Source: Falsigemmobacter intermedius
GTDB lineage: Bacteria > Pseudomonadota > Alphaproteobacteria > Rhodobacterales > Rhodobacteraceae
Direction: 5' to 3'
Length of the DNA stretch: 64,000 bases
NCBI RefSeq assembly: GCF_004054105.1
Contig: NZ_SBLC01000014.1
Location: 50,094-114,093 of the forward strand
Shown here piece by piece: positions 44,574 through 53,679 of this stretch. The notes under the pieces are model-generated. The model did not search any database. It worked only from the letters and a program-made list of their open reading frames with translations, and was not told where the DNA came from. Made by a program: the position numbers and the translations under genes. The number at the start of each line of letters is the position of its first letter. Position 1 is the stretch's first letter.

Positions 44574-46517
44574 TCATTCCGCCTCCACAGCCAGGGTGAT
44601 CAGCGCCGCCCCGGCCTCTACCTGAGCGCCGGCCTCAATCAGGACTTCCGCGATTTCGCCATCACGACCTGAGGTCAGCACATGTTCCATCTTCATCGCC
44701 TCGAGCACGGCGAGGCGGTCGCCCTGCGCCACCTTTTGCCCCGGATGCACAAAGACCGCCTTGACCAGGCCCGGCATGGGCGAAAGCGTGACATTGCCCC
44801 CTGCCCCTGCGGCAACGGCCCGGTCGAGCGGATCGGGCAGGGTAAAGCGAAATGCCCCCTGGCCGAAAACATCGACCACCCGCCCCCGCCGCACCACCCG
44901 CGGCCCTGCGGGGCGACCATTGATCCACCAGCCCTGAGACCTGCGCTCACAGATCAACACGCCCGAGCCGGTGTCGATCTCTGCCCGGTCCGGCCCGCTC
45001 AGCGACAGGCCGACCCGCTGCACGCCTGACGGGCCCTCAAGCAGAACGCTCTGCCGGAGCGGCTCCCACAGCGCAAAGCCGGTGAGCGGCGCTGCCTCAT
45101 GAAGAAGATCCGCAGCCGCCAGTGCGGCAAGCGCCAGATCTTCCGGCTGCGGCTCCGCCTGGTATATGAGCCGGTTCAGGTCGCGCTCAATCAGGCCGGT
45201 ATCCACCTCTCCCCGCCCAAAACCCTCATGCGCGGCAAGTGCGGCCAGAAACCCGAGGTTGGTCACGGAACCCGCCACTTCCGTCGCCGCCAGCGCGGCG
45301 GAGAGTTTGCGCAAAGCGATGTCGCGGGTCGCGCCATGGGTGATGATCTTGGCGATCATCGGGTCATACCAGGGGCTGATGCTGTCCCCTTCGCGCACGC
45401 CGCTGTCGGCACGGATGCCCGGCGGAAAGCGCAGATGATCGAGCCTTCCCGTCGCGGGCAGAAAGCCTGCGGGCACATCCTCGGCATAGAGCCGCGCCTC
45501 AAAGGCATGGCCCGTGATCTTCAGATCCTCCTGCCGCGCGGGCAGCGGCTCTCCGGCGGCCACGCGCAGCTGCCATTCGACCAGATCAACCCCGGTGATG
45601 GCCTCTGTGACCGGATGTTCGACCTGCAGCCGGGTGTTCATCTCCATGAACCAGAAGCGGTCAGGCCGCAGCCCCTCAGAGCCGTCAACGATGAACTCAA
45701 TGGTGCCCGCGCCCTTGTAGCCGATCGCCTCAGCCGCGCGGACGGCGGCCTGGCCCATGGCGGCGCGCATCTCAGGTGTCATCCCGGGGGCCGGGGCCTC
45801 TTCAATGACCTTCTGGTGGCGGCGCTGGAGCGAGCAGTCGCGCTCAAAGAGATGCACCGCACGCTGACCGTCGCCAAAGACCTGAACCTCAATATGGCGC
45901 GGGGCAGTGATATATTTCTCAATCAGCACGGCCGGATTGCCAAAGGCGGTGCGTGCCTCGCCCTGGGCACTGGCCAGCGCATCGGCGAAATCCTCAGCCC
46001 GGGTGACTTTGCGCATTCCCTTGCCGCCGCCCCCGGCCACCGCCTTGATCAGCACGGGCCAGCCGATCTCTGCGGCGGCACGGGCCAGGACCGCCGGGTC
46101 CTGGTCTTCCCCCTGCCAGCCCGGCACCACCGAAACACCGGCCTGAGCCATCAGCCGCTTGGCGGCATCTTTCAGCCCCATGGCGCGGATCGCCGCCGCA
46201 GAGGGGCCGATGAAGACCAGCCCGGCCGCTTCCACCGCCTCAACGAAATCGGGGTTTTCCGAGAGGAAGCCATAGCCCGGGTGAATGGCCTCTGCCCCGG
46301 TGGCCAGCGCGGCCTCAATAAGACGTTCACCGCGCAGATAGCTTTCCGCCGGAGCGGGGCCGCCGATCAGCACCGCCTCCCCCGCAAGGGCCACATGGCG
46401 CGATGCGGCATCGGCCTCAGAGTAGACCGCCACTGTGGCCACCCCAAGGCGATGGGCGGTTTCCATGATGCGGCAGGCGATTTCGCCGCGGTTGGCGATC
46501 AGGATTTTGCCAAACAT
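44574..46517 (-). CDS. mccA: Methylcrotonyl-CoA carboxylase biotin subunit (alpha)
   Basis: Carboxylates its own biotin with ATP and bicarbonate for leucine breakdown. 647 aa. Biotin carboxylase domain (about 1-450): IANRGEIACRI, the ATP loop AGGGGKGMR, and MNTRLQVEHPVTE. The biotinyl domain is at the C-terminus with LEAMKMEH (about 608-615). The start at 46517 (MFGKILIANRGE) follows the nitronate monooxygenase stop by 1 bp. Acetyl- or propionyl-CoA carboxylase alpha is excluded mainly by its neighbours mccB and ivd. Confidence 0.93.
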   Translation of the reverse strand: MFGKILIANRGEIACRIMETAHRLGVATVAVYSEADAASRHVALAGEAVLIGGPAPAESYLRGERLIEAALATGAEAIHPGYGFLSENPDFVEAVEAAGLVFIGPSAAAIRAMGLKDAAKRLMAQAGVSVVPGWQGEDQDPAVLARAAAEIGWPVLIKAVAGGGGKGMRKVTRAEDFADALASAQGEARTAFGNPAVLIEKYITAPRHIEVQVFGDGQRAVHLFERDCSLQRRHQKVIEEAPAPGMTPEMRAAMGQAAVRAAEAIGYKGAGTIEFIVDGSEGLRPDRFWFMEMNTRLQVEHPVTEAITGVDLVEWQLRVAAGEPLPARQEDLKITGHAFEARLYAEDVPAGFLPATGRLDHLRFPPGIRADSGVREGDSISPWYDPMIAKIITHGATRDIALRKLSAALAATEVAGSVTNLGFLAALAAHEGFGRGEVDTGLIERDLNRLIYQAEPQPEDLALAALAAADLLHEAAPLTGFALWEPLRQSVLLEGPSGVQRVGLSLSGPDRAEIDTGSGVLICERRSQGWWINGRPAGPRVVRRGRVVDVFGQGAFRFTLPDPLDRAVAAGAGGNVTLSPMPGLVKAVFVHPGQKVAQGDRLAVLEAMKMEHVLTSGRDGEIAEVLIEAGAQVEAGAALITLAVEAE

Positions 46518-46518
46518 C

Positions 46519-47484
46519 TCAGCCCCTTCTCTGCGCATTGAGGCAGGAGAGCGCCTCTGTGGTGATGCCGTCCAATATCTCAGCCGCCGGAGCAATCCCG
46601 CCGATCAGCCCGACCGCCTCCCCCGCCACCGGCGTGCCGATTTGGGCATCGCCCCTGGCCTGTGCCTCTGCCCAGGCCTGCCGCAGGGGCTCCTGCGCCG
46701 GATCACGCAGGGCGTCCGGGTTGCTCTGCCACTGGTCCGTGAACGCGCTGCGCAGCGTGCGGATCGTATAGGGCGCGGGCCAGTGCAGCATCCGCGCCGC
46801 ATCCGGCACCGAGCCGCGCAGGGTCTGATCGCCCGTGGCTGCCAGGGCAGCCTTATGAAACCCCTCCGGCACCAGCGCTTCCCGAGCGGCCCAGAAGCGG
46901 CTGCCGATCAGCACACCCTCGGCCCCGAGCATCAGCGCCGCCGCCAGCCCGCGCCCGTCTGCAATGCCGCCCGCTGCCAGCAAAATCCGGTCGGGCGCCT
47001 TTGCGGCAAGATAATCCGCCACCTCCGGCACCAGGGTCATGGTGGCGCGCGTCGCCCCATGCCCCCCCGCCTCAGAGCCTTGGGCCACAATGACATCGGC
47101 GCCGGCCTCCACCGCCGCCTTCGCCCCGGCAAGCTCCTGCACCTGAGCGATCAGCGGGACGCCTGCCGCACGGATCTGCGCCGCGAAGGGCTGCAGGTCC
47201 CCAAATGAGAGCATCACCGCTTTGGGGCGGCGCTCAAGCGCTTCAGCGAGCAGTCCCCCGGTCAGCTTCCAGGTAATGAAGCCGATCCCGATCTCTGCCC
47301 CGCCCGCCAGGGGCCACTGCGCATGGATCCAGTCCGCATCGCCATAACCGCCCCCCAGAAGCCCCAGCCCCCCGGCGCGCGCCACTGCCCCGGCCAGCTC
47401 CCCGCCTGCCACCCCCGCCATGGGGGCAAGCGCGACCGGATGGCGCAAACCGAAAGCCTTCGTAAACCGCGTCTCAATCGCCAT
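46519..47484 (-). CDS. Nitronate monooxygenase family flavoprotein
   Basis: FMN-binding TIM barrel related to 2-nitropropane dioxygenase and FabK. 321 aa. FMN-binding VAQGSEAGGHGATR (about 146-159) with the conserved His, and LLAAGGIADGRGLAAAL. The N-terminus FGLRHPVALAPMAGVAGGELA is family-typical. It is placed between mccB (3 bp before) and mccA (1 bp after), in a tight operon; its role in leucine breakdown is not known. It may remove toxic nitronates or be an enoyl reductase-like enzyme. Confidence 0.88.
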   Translation of the reverse strand: MAIETRFTKAFGLRHPVALAPMAGVAGGELAGAVARAGGLGLLGGGYGDADWIHAQWPLAGGAEIGIGFITWKLTGGLLAEALERRPKAVMLSFGDLQPFAAQIRAAGVPLIAQVQELAGAKAAVEAGADVIVAQGSEAGGHGATRATMTLVPEVADYLAAKAPDRILLAAGGIADGRGLAAALMLGAEGVLIGSRFWAAREALVPEGFHKAALAATGDQTLRGSVPDAARMLHWPAPYTIRTLRSAFTDQWQSNPDALRDPAQEPLRQAWAEAQARGDAQIGTPVAGEAVGLIGGIAPAAEILDGITTEALSCLNAQRRG

Positions 47485-47487
47485 GGC

Positions 47488-49092
47488 TCACATCCTGAAA
47501 ATGCCGAAGCGTGTGGGCTCAATCGGCGCATTCAGCGCGGCGGACAGCGACAGCGCCAGCACATCGCGTGAGCGGCGCGGGTCAATAATCCCGTCATCCC
47601 AAAGCCGCGCCGAGGCATAGAGCGGATGGCTTTGTTCTTCGAACTGCGCCAGCGTCGGGGCTTTGAAGGCAGCCTCTTCTTCGGCGCTCCAGGAGCCGCC
47701 TGCGCGTTCAATCCCCTCGCGGCGCACGGTGGCAAGAACCCCTGCCGCCTGCTCTCCGCCCATGACCGAGATGCGGCTGTTGGGCCAGGTCCAGAGGAAG
47801 CGCGGCTGATAGGCGCGCCCGGACATGCCGTAATTCCCGGCCCCGAAAGAGCCGCCCACCAGCATGGTCACCTTTGGCACATTGGTGGTGGCCACCGCCG
47901 TCACCAGTTTCGCGCCATGCCGCGCGATGCCTTCGGTCTCATATTTCCGGCCCACCATAAAGCCGGTGATATTTTGCAGAAACACCAGCGGGATATTGCG
48001 CTGGCTGCAAAGTTCAACGAAATGCGCGCCTTTGACGGCGGAGTCGGAAAAGAGCACACCGTTATTGGCCACAATCCCCACCGGACAGCCCCGGACATGG
48101 GCAAAGCCGGTCACCAGCGTCTCGCCGAAACGCGCCTTAAACTCATCAAAGCGCGAGCCGTCGACCAGCCGCGCGATCACTTCGCGAATATCGTATGGCG
48201 TGCGCAGATCGGCGGGCACAAGTCCGAGGATTTCTTCGGGATCATAGGCGGGATCCTCAGGCGACTGCCACTCAACGCCTGAAGGCTTAACGCGATTCAG
48301 GTTGCTGACGGCCCGCCGCGCCAGGGCAAGGGCATGGGCGTCATCTTCGGCCAGATAATCCGCCACGCCCGAGAGCCGCGTATGCACATCGCCGCCGCCC
48401 AGATCTTCGGCTGAGACCACCTCGCCGGTGGCGGCTTTCACCAAGGGCGGTCCGGCCAGAAAAATGGTGCCCTGCTCTTTGACGATGATGGTCACATCCG
48501 ACATCGCGGGCACATAGGCGCCGCCTGCAGTGCAGCTGCCCATCACCACGGCGATCTGCGCGATCCCTGCCGCCGACATCCGGGCCTGATTGTAAAAGAT
48601 GCGGCCAAAGTGGTCGCGGTCGGGGAAAACCTCATCCTGCTGCGGCAGGTTCGCGCCGCCGCTGTCGACCAGGCAGACGCAGGGCAGATGGTTTTCGGCG
48701 GCGATTTCCTGTGCGCGAAGATGCTTTTTCACCGTCATCGGATAATAGGTGCCGCCCTTCACGGTTGCGTCATTGCAGACCACCATGACCTCGCGCCCCT
48801 CCACCCTCCCGATACCGCAGATGAGGCCCGCGCCGGGGGCGGCGCCGTCATACATGCCATGCGCCGCCGTGGCCCCGATCTCAAGGAAGGGCGATCCGGG
48901 ATCCAGAAGCCCCGCCACCCGCTCACGCGGGGGGAGTTTGCCGCGCGCGATATGGCGGGCGCGTGCTGTCTCACCGCCCCCCGCCCGCGCGGCGGCGGCC
49001 GCCGCCGCCACCTGTTCCAGCAGCGCAAGATGCGCCGCACGATTGGCCCGAAAGCTCTCTGAGCCGGTCAGAACGCGGGAGGTGAGTTTCAT
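47488..49092 (-). CDS. mccB: Methylcrotonyl-CoA carboxylase carboxyltransferase subunit (beta)
   Basis: Transfers the carboxyl group from biotin to 3-methylcrotonyl-CoA. 534 aa. Two crotonase-like carboxyltransferase halves: the N-terminal [23 protein letters not shown] (about 141-163) and the C-terminal [20 protein letters not shown] (about 412-431), both characteristic of MCC beta. With mccA and ivd it identifies the cluster as leucine catabolism. HMG-CoA lyase and methylglutaconyl-CoA hydratase genes are missing nearby. Confidence 0.95.
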   Translation of the reverse strand: MKLTSRVLTGSESFRANRAAHLALLEQVAAAAAAARAGGGETARARHIARGKLPPRERVAGLLDPGSPFLEIGATAAHGMYDGAAPGAGLICGIGRVEGREVMVVCNDATVKGGTYYPMTVKKHLRAQEIAAENHLPCVCLVDSGGANLPQQDEVFPDRDHFGRIFYNQARMSAAGIAQIAVVMGSCTAGGAYVPAMSDVTIIVKEQGTIFLAGPPLVKAATGEVVSAEDLGGGDVHTRLSGVADYLAEDDAHALALARRAVSNLNRVKPSGVEWQSPEDPAYDPEEILGLVPADLRTPYDIREVIARLVDGSRFDEFKARFGETLVTGFAHVRGCPVGIVANNGVLFSDSAVKGAHFVELCSQRNIPLVFLQNITGFMVGRKYETEGIARHGAKLVTAVATTNVPKVTMLVGGSFGAGNYGMSGRAYQPRFLWTWPNSRISVMGGEQAAGVLATVRREGIERAGGSWSAEEEAAFKAPTLAQFEEQSHPLYASARLWDDGIIDPRRSRDVLALSLSAALNAPIEPTRFGIFRM

Positions 49093-49101
49093 TGCGGCTC
49101 C

Positions 49102-49596
49102 TTACATCCGGTCCATGCTGCGCAGGCGGATCGCCTGCAGCGCGGTCAGATCCATCACGCAATGCGAGGCGCTCAGCGTGGCCACCGAGCCCCCGAAGTA
49201 GCGCTCGGCCTCAAAACGGCAGGTGGCATCGCGATAACTGATCCAGGCCCGCTGCGCCTCACGCAGGGATTTTTCACTTTCGGGGGCATTGGGCGAGGAC
49301 TCTTTGTTGTCCTTATCCATCGCCTTTGCGACGGCGACGGCCTCGGTCCAGGCGGCGTTCAGCAGATCGTCCCAGAGCTTCACTTCTGCTGCCAGACAAT
49401 CCGCCATGCCGACCGTCGTGCCACCGCCTTCGGTTTCAAAACAGGCGCTGGCTGACCGGCCGATGCACAGCCCGGCCTCGCGGCTGCCCTCAGGCTCAGC
49501 GGCGTTCAGACACTCCATGGTGGGGGCGCTGTTAAAGCTCTGCGCCAGAGCCGGGGTGCTCAGAACCAGCGGGATCAGCAAAGCGGAGAGTCTCAT
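49102..49596 (-). CDS. DUF1311 (LprI-like) secreted protein
   Basis: 164 aa. Signal peptide (first about 18 residues, ending PALA), then the DUF1311 region (about 60-130, with MADCLAAEVKLWDDLLNAAW and LREAQRAWISYRDATCRFEAERY). Related LprI proteins inhibit lysozyme, but most DUF1311 members have no known role. Its place between ivd (30 bp before) and mccB (9 bp after) is odd for an exported protein and suggests only co-transcription. Confidence 0.83.
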   Translation of the reverse strand: MRLSALLIPLVLSTPALAQSFNSAPTMECLNAAEPEGSREAGLCIGRSASACFETEGGGTTVGMADCLAAEVKLWDDLLNAAWTEAVAVAKAMDKDNKESSPNAPESEKSLREAQRAWISYRDATCRFEAERYFGGSVATLSASHCVMDLTALQAIRLRSMDRM

Positions 49597-49626
49597 CGGA
49601 TACCATCTTTCATCGTTACAAGTGTC

Positions 49627-50790
49627 TCAGGTCATTGCGGCCATAAGTTCACGACCAATCAGCATGCGGCGGATTTCACTGGTGCCTGCGCCGATCTCCA
49701 TCAGCTTGGCATCGCGGAAAAGCCGGCTGACCACGCTGTCATTCAAAAAGCCCGCGCCGCCCAGTGCCTGGACCGCCTGATGCGCCTGAACCATCGCCTG
49801 CTCTGAGCAGTAAAGCACGCAGCCCGCCGCATCCTGGCGGGTGACCTCGCCCCGGTCACAGGCGCGGGCCACCTCATAAAGATAGGCGCGGGCGGTGTTC
49901 AGCCCGACATACATATCGGCGATCTTGCCCTGCATCAGCTGGAAGTTCCCGATCGGCTGGCCGAACTGCTGACGCTCTGCGACATAGGGCATCACCTCAT
50001 CGAGGCAGGCCGCCATAATCCCGGTGCCGATGCCCGAAAGCACCACGCGCTCATAATCTAGGCCCGACATCAGGACCCGAACGCCCTTGCCCTCAGCGCC
50101 GAGGACATTCTCAAAGGGCACTTCGACATTCTCAAAGATCAGCTCGGCGGTGTTCGATCCGCGCATGCCCAGCTTGTCGAAATGCGGGCTGGTCGAAAAT
50201 CCGGTCATGGACCTTTCGACGATAAAAGCCGTCATGCCCTTTGATCCCGCCTCCGGGTCGGTCTTGGCATAGACCACCAGGGTATCAGCATCGGGGCCGT
50301 TGGTGATCCAGTATTTATTGCCGTTCAGCACATAGTAACCGTTGCGCTTTTCCGCCCTGAGCTTCATCGACACCACGTCGGAGCCCGCATTCGGCTCAGA
50401 CATGGCCAGCGCGCCGACATGCTCGCCCGAGAGAAGCTTCGGGAGGTATCTGCGCTTCTGCTCTTCCGAGCCGTTGAGCTTGATCTGATTGACGCACAGA
50501 TTGGAATGCGCCCCGTAGGAGAGCGAGACCGAAGCAGAGGCCCGCGCAATCTCCTCGGTCACAATGGCATGGGCCAGATAGCCAAGCCCCGCGCCGCCAT
50601 ATTCCTCCGGCACGGTGAGACCCAGAAGGCCCAGATCGCCCATCTCACGCCACAAATGGGTCGGGAAATGATTGCTGCGGTCAATCTCTGCGGCGAGGGG
50701 CTTCAGACGCTCCTGCGCCCAGCGGTGAGTGACGTCACGGATGGCATGGGTGTCTTCATCCAGCGCAAAGCTCATGGCAGCGGTAAACAT
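49627..50790 (-). CDS. ivd: Isovaleryl-CoA dehydrogenase
   Basis: Acyl-CoA dehydrogenase that oxidises isovaleryl-CoA to 3-methylcrotonyl-CoA, the step before MCC. 387 aa. Family signatures [13 protein letters not shown] (about 136-148) and [33 protein letters not shown] near the C-terminus. The catalytic base in this subfamily is a Glu in the [12 protein letters not shown] region, present here. The ATG at 50790 is supported by GGGGAGGAG 5 nt upstream; MSFALDED five codons later is an alternative. Confidence 0.92.
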   Translation of the reverse strand: MFTAAMSFALDEDTHAIRDVTHRWAQERLKPLAAEIDRSNHFPTHLWREMGDLGLLGLTVPEEYGGAGLGYLAHAIVTEEIARASASVSLSYGAHSNLCVNQIKLNGSEEQKRRYLPKLLSGEHVGALAMSEPNAGSDVVSMKLRAEKRNGYYVLNGNKYWITNGPDADTLVVYAKTDPEAGSKGMTAFIVERSMTGFSTSPHFDKLGMRGSNTAELIFENVEVPFENVLGAEGKGVRVLMSGLDYERVVLSGIGTGIMAACLDEVMPYVAERQQFGQPIGNFQLMQGKIADMYVGLNTARAYLYEVARACDRGEVTRQDAAGCVLYCSEQAMVQAHQAVQALGGAGFLNDSVVSRLFRDAKLMEIGAGTSEIRRMLIGRELMAAMT

Positions 50791-50795
50791 CCGGG

Positions 50796-50804
50796 CTCCT
50801 CCCC
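50796..50804 (-). promoter_or_regulatory. Strong ribosome binding site of ivd
   Basis: GGGGAGGAG on the minus strand ends 5 nt before the ATG. Like the TAXI gene site it is complementary over eight bases to the CCUCCUCCC loops. Confidence 0.8.
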
Positions 50805-50807
50805 GTT

Positions 50808-50825
50808 ATTGAACGCACGTTCAAT
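50808..50825. promoter_or_regulatory. Perfect 18-bp palindrome upstream of ivd, TetR-type operator candidate
   Basis: ATTGAACG-CA-CGTTCAAT, 8+2+8 with no mismatch, 17 bp upstream of the ivd start codon. Size and base content fit TetR-family operators that control acyl-CoA catabolic genes. No regulator gene is adjacent, so the protein is unknown. Confidence 0.7.
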
Positions 50826-51026
50826 TCAACACCGCGAAAGCTCAGCCGGTCAAGGATTCGCTGCCTTCCGCCTCTCTCACTGGTGCCTGCTGCCCGGGCG
50901 CGGAGGGATGCGACGTCACGGCGGAGTTCCCCGTAAACACGAGCCTTTGATTGAAAGTTAACCGATTCTGCGGCAGGATGCGCCGCGAGAGAGCCGGCAG
51001 GGCTCCCGTGAACCCATGAGGCAGAT

Positions 51027-51329
51027 ATGCGTAAGTTTCTGATTGCCGGCACATTTTTACTCGCCACGCCCCTCGCGGCTTTTGCAGGCCCGATCGGGAA
51101 TGCCTGTGCGGACTCGCCGCGCGCCCGGGGTGACCGCGCTTTGTGCAACTGCATCCAGCAGGCCGCCGACCGCACCCTCTCGCGCTCTGAGCAGCGCCGG
51201 GCCGCTAAATTCTTCCGTGATCCGGATGCCGCGCAACAGGTGCGTATGTCGAAATCGAACGGCGACAATGAATTCTGGGCCCGCTACCGCGCCTTTGGCG
51301 AGATGGCTGAGGCGTTCTGCGCACGCTGA
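51027..51329 (+). CDS. Small secreted hypothetical protein (100 aa)
   Basis: Not recognised. A signal peptide (MRKFLIAGTFLLATPLAAFA) is followed by an 80-residue mature part with four cysteines (two in NACADS and LCNCIQQ, one in each of the others, and one in AFCAR at the end), helical and rich in Arg. GAGG lies 5 nt upstream of the start. It lies between the divergent ivd promoter and trmFO. Confidence 0.7.
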   Translation: MRKFLIAGTFLLATPLAAFAGPIGNACADSPRARGDRALCNCIQQAADRTLSRSEQRRAAKFFRDPDAAQQVRMSKSNGDNEFWARYRAFGEMAEAFCAR

Positions 51330-51360
51330 CCCCCTTCCCTAAAGCATCTGCGGGGGCTAC

Positions 51361-52710
51361 ATGCCCCCTATGACACGCGTTCTTCATATCGTAGGCGCCG
51401 GCATGGCCGGCTCGGAAGCGGCCTGGCAGGCCGCATCGCTTGGTGTGCCGGTGGTGCTGCATGAGATGCGCCCCAAAGTCGCCACCTTTGCACACCGTAC
51501 CGGCTCGTTTGCTGAGATGGTCTGCTCCAACTCCTTCCGCTCGGATGATTCAGAGCGCAATGCCGTGGGGCTGCTGCATTGGGAAATGCGCGCCGCCAAC
51601 GGGCTGGTGCTGGAATCGGCAGAGCGTCACCGCCTGCCCGCAGGCGGAGCCCTCGCGGTCGATCGCGATCCCTTTGCGGAATATATCACTGAGCGTCTGC
51701 GCGCCCATCCGCTGGTCACCGTCTCGGAGGAGGAAGTGACCGAGCTTCCCACGGAGGGCGACTGGATCATCGCCACCGGGCCGCTGACCTCGGATTCGCT
51801 GGGCAAAAGCATTCAGGCCGCAACGGGGGCCGATGCCCTTGCTTTCTTCGATGCCATCGCGCCCATCGTCTATGCCGAGAGCATCGATATGTCGAAGGCC
51901 TGGCGTCAGTCGCGCTACGACAAGGGCGAGACTGAAGAAGAGCGCACCGCCTATATCAACTGCCCGATGACGCGGGAGCAGTATGAAGCCTTCATCGACG
52001 CCATGCTGGCCGCCGAGAAGGCAGAGTTCCATGAGGGTGAGACCGCCGGGTATTTCGACGGCTGCCTGCCGGTGGAGGTCATGGCTGAGCGCGGGCGTGA
52101 GACTTTGCGCTTTGGGCCGATGAAGCCTGTGGGGCTGACCAATCCGCATCAGCCGGATGTTAAACCCTATGCCGTGGTGCAGCTGCGCCGCGATAACGCG
52201 CTTGGCACGCTTTATAACATCGTCGGCTTCCAGACGAAGATGAAATATGGCGCGCAGACCGAGGTTTTCCGGATGATCCCGGGCCTTGAGAATGCCTCTT
52301 TCGCGCGTCTGGGCGGCATTCACCGCAATACATTCATCAACAGTCCCACGCTGCTTGACCATCAGATGCGCCTGAAATCGCGCCCGAATATCCGCTTCGC
52401 CGGTCAGATCACCGGGGTTGAGGGCTATGTGGAAAGCACCGCCATGGGCCTGCTGGCGGGCCGTATGGCGGCGGCGGAAATCCTTGGCCGCGACATCGCA
52501 CCGCCGCCGCGGGACACTGCGACCGGGGCGCTTCTGGCGCATATCACCGGCGATGCCGATGCCAAAACCTTCCAGCCGATGAACGTCAACTTCGGGCTGT
52601 TCCCGCCGATAGACGCGAAGGGCGGCCGTCGCGGCCGCAAGGACCGCTATCTGGCCTATACCACCCGGGCGAAGGAGAGCTTTGCCTCCTGGCTGAACAG
52701 CCAGGGGTGA
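51361..52710 (+). CDS. trmFO: tRNA (uracil-54-C5) methyltransferase, folate-dependent (TrmFO)
   Basis: Makes ribothymidine at tRNA position 54, using methylenetetrahydrofolate and FAD. 449 aa. N-terminal FAD fold [15 protein letters not shown] (about 12-26), the catalytic-region [10 protein letters not shown] with its cysteine (about 54), [12 protein letters not shown], and C-terminal [20 protein letters not shown]. The start at 51361 has GGGGG in ribosome-binding position; MTRVLHIV three codons later is possible. The gluQ gene follows 6 bp after the stop. Confidence 0.96.
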   Translation: MPPMTRVLHIVGAGMAGSEAAWQAASLGVPVVLHEMRPKVATFAHRTGSFAEMVCSNSFRSDDSERNAVGLLHWEMRAANGLVLESAERHRLPAGGALAVDRDPFAEYITERLRAHPLVTVSEEEVTELPTEGDWIIATGPLTSDSLGKSIQAATGADALAFFDAIAPIVYAESIDMSKAWRQSRYDKGETEEERTAYINCPMTREQYEAFIDAMLAAEKAEFHEGETAGYFDGCLPVEVMAERGRETLRFGPMKPVGLTNPHQPDVKPYAVVQLRRDNALGTLYNIVGFQTKMKYGAQTEVFRMIPGLENASFARLGGIHRNTFINSPTLLDHQMRLKSRPNIRFAGQITGVEGYVESTAMGLLAGRMAAAEILGRDIAPPPRDTATGALLAHITGDADAKTFQPMNVNFGLFPPIDAKGGRRGRKDRYLAYTTRAKESFASWLNSQG

Positions 52711-52716
52711 GGCGCG

Positions 52717-53556
52717 GTGGCTGTCGTCACCCGCTTTGCGCCCTCGCCGACGGGGCCTTTGCATCTGGGCCATGCCTTCGCGGCCATCACCGCCCATGAC
52801 ATGGCCCGCGCGGCCGGGGGACGCTTTCTGCTGCGGATCGAGGATATTGATCCGCAGCGCTCAAAGCCCCTGTGGCGGGCGCAGCTGATTGAGGATCTCA
52901 CCTGGCTGGGGCTGACCTGGGATGAGGCGCCCCTTTGCCAGTCTGATCGGCGGGCGCTCTATGTGGCTGCGCTTGATGATCTCTGGTCACGCGGCCTGCT
53001 CTATCCCTGCCGCTGCAGCCGGCGTGACATAGAGCAGGCGCTTGGGGCACCGCAGGAAGGCGTGTCCCTGGCTGAGGGGCCGGACGGGCCGGTCTATCCC
53101 GGCCGCTGTCGCTGCCGCCCGGAGGGCCCGCGCCCGCAGGATCAGCATCTGCGTCTTAATATCGCCGCTGCGGCGCGTGAGACCAGATTTACGGAAACGG
53201 CGCCGGGTCTGGCGGGAGAGATCCGCACCGAGGCGGAGGACTATCCGCAGAGCATCGGTGATATCGTTCTGGCGCGCAAAGATTTCGGAACCTCTTATCA
53301 TCTGTCCGTGGTGCTCGATGACGCGGCCCAGGGCATCACTCATGTGACGCGGGGGGCAGATCTCTTTGAAGCGACCCGCATCCATGTTTTGCTGCAGGAT
53401 CTGCTGGATCTGCCGAGGCCGGTCTATCATCATCACGCGCTAATCCGCGACGCTGCGGGCCGTCGCCTGGCCAAGCGCGACGATGCGCGGGCGCTGTCGA
53501 AATACCGCGCCGAAGGGGCGGGCCCGCAGGACATCCGGCGGATGCTGGGGCTTTGA
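52717..53556 (+). CDS. gluQ: Glutamyl-Q tRNA(Asp) synthetase
   Basis: Attaches glutamate to queuosine at position 34 of tRNA(Asp). 279 aa, lacking the anticodon-binding domain of GluRS, which distinguishes it. HIGH-type motif FAPSPTGPLHLGHAF (about 6-20), zinc ligands in YPCRCSRRD (about 95-103) and RCRCRPEG, and the KMSKS-type RLAKRDD near the C-terminus. The GTG start lies 6 bp after trmFO, so the two tRNA-modification genes form an operon. Confidence 0.92.
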   Translation: MAVVTRFAPSPTGPLHLGHAFAAITAHDMARAAGGRFLLRIEDIDPQRSKPLWRAQLIEDLTWLGLTWDEAPLCQSDRRALYVAALDDLWSRGLLYPCRCSRRDIEQALGAPQEGVSLAEGPDGPVYPGRCRCRPEGPRPQDQHLRLNIAAAARETRFTETAPGLAGEIRTEAEDYPQSIGDIVLARKDFGTSYHLSVVLDDAAQGITHVTRGADLFEATRIHVLLQDLLDLPRPVYHHHALIRDAAGRRLAKRDDARALSKYRAEGAGPQDIRRMLGL

Positions 53557-53613
53557 GGCGGGGGGGTGAGGCCGGGTTTGAGGCCGGGGATGCGCCCCTG
53601 CGAAGAAGAAGAT

Positions 53614-53670
53614 GAGTATTTAAGAAAAGCCAAAGAAAAGCGCGCGCCGGGTGAGGGCGCGCGCTTTTTT
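53614..53670. terminator. Bidirectional terminator between gluQ and mraY with GAGTATTT module
   Basis: AAAAGCGCGCGCC (53636-53648) pairs with GGCGCGCGCTTTT (53656-53668), a 13-bp stem preceded by an A-rich run and followed by T. GAGTATTT (53614-53621) and AAAGCCAAA match the trpB/der terminator region. Confidence 0.9.
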
Positions 53671-53679
53671 GTCGGAGGT

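Noticed and set aside
43820..50790. Whole leucine operon as a horizontally acquired island
   Set aside because: No mobile element, tRNA junction or obvious base composition change was seen at its borders.
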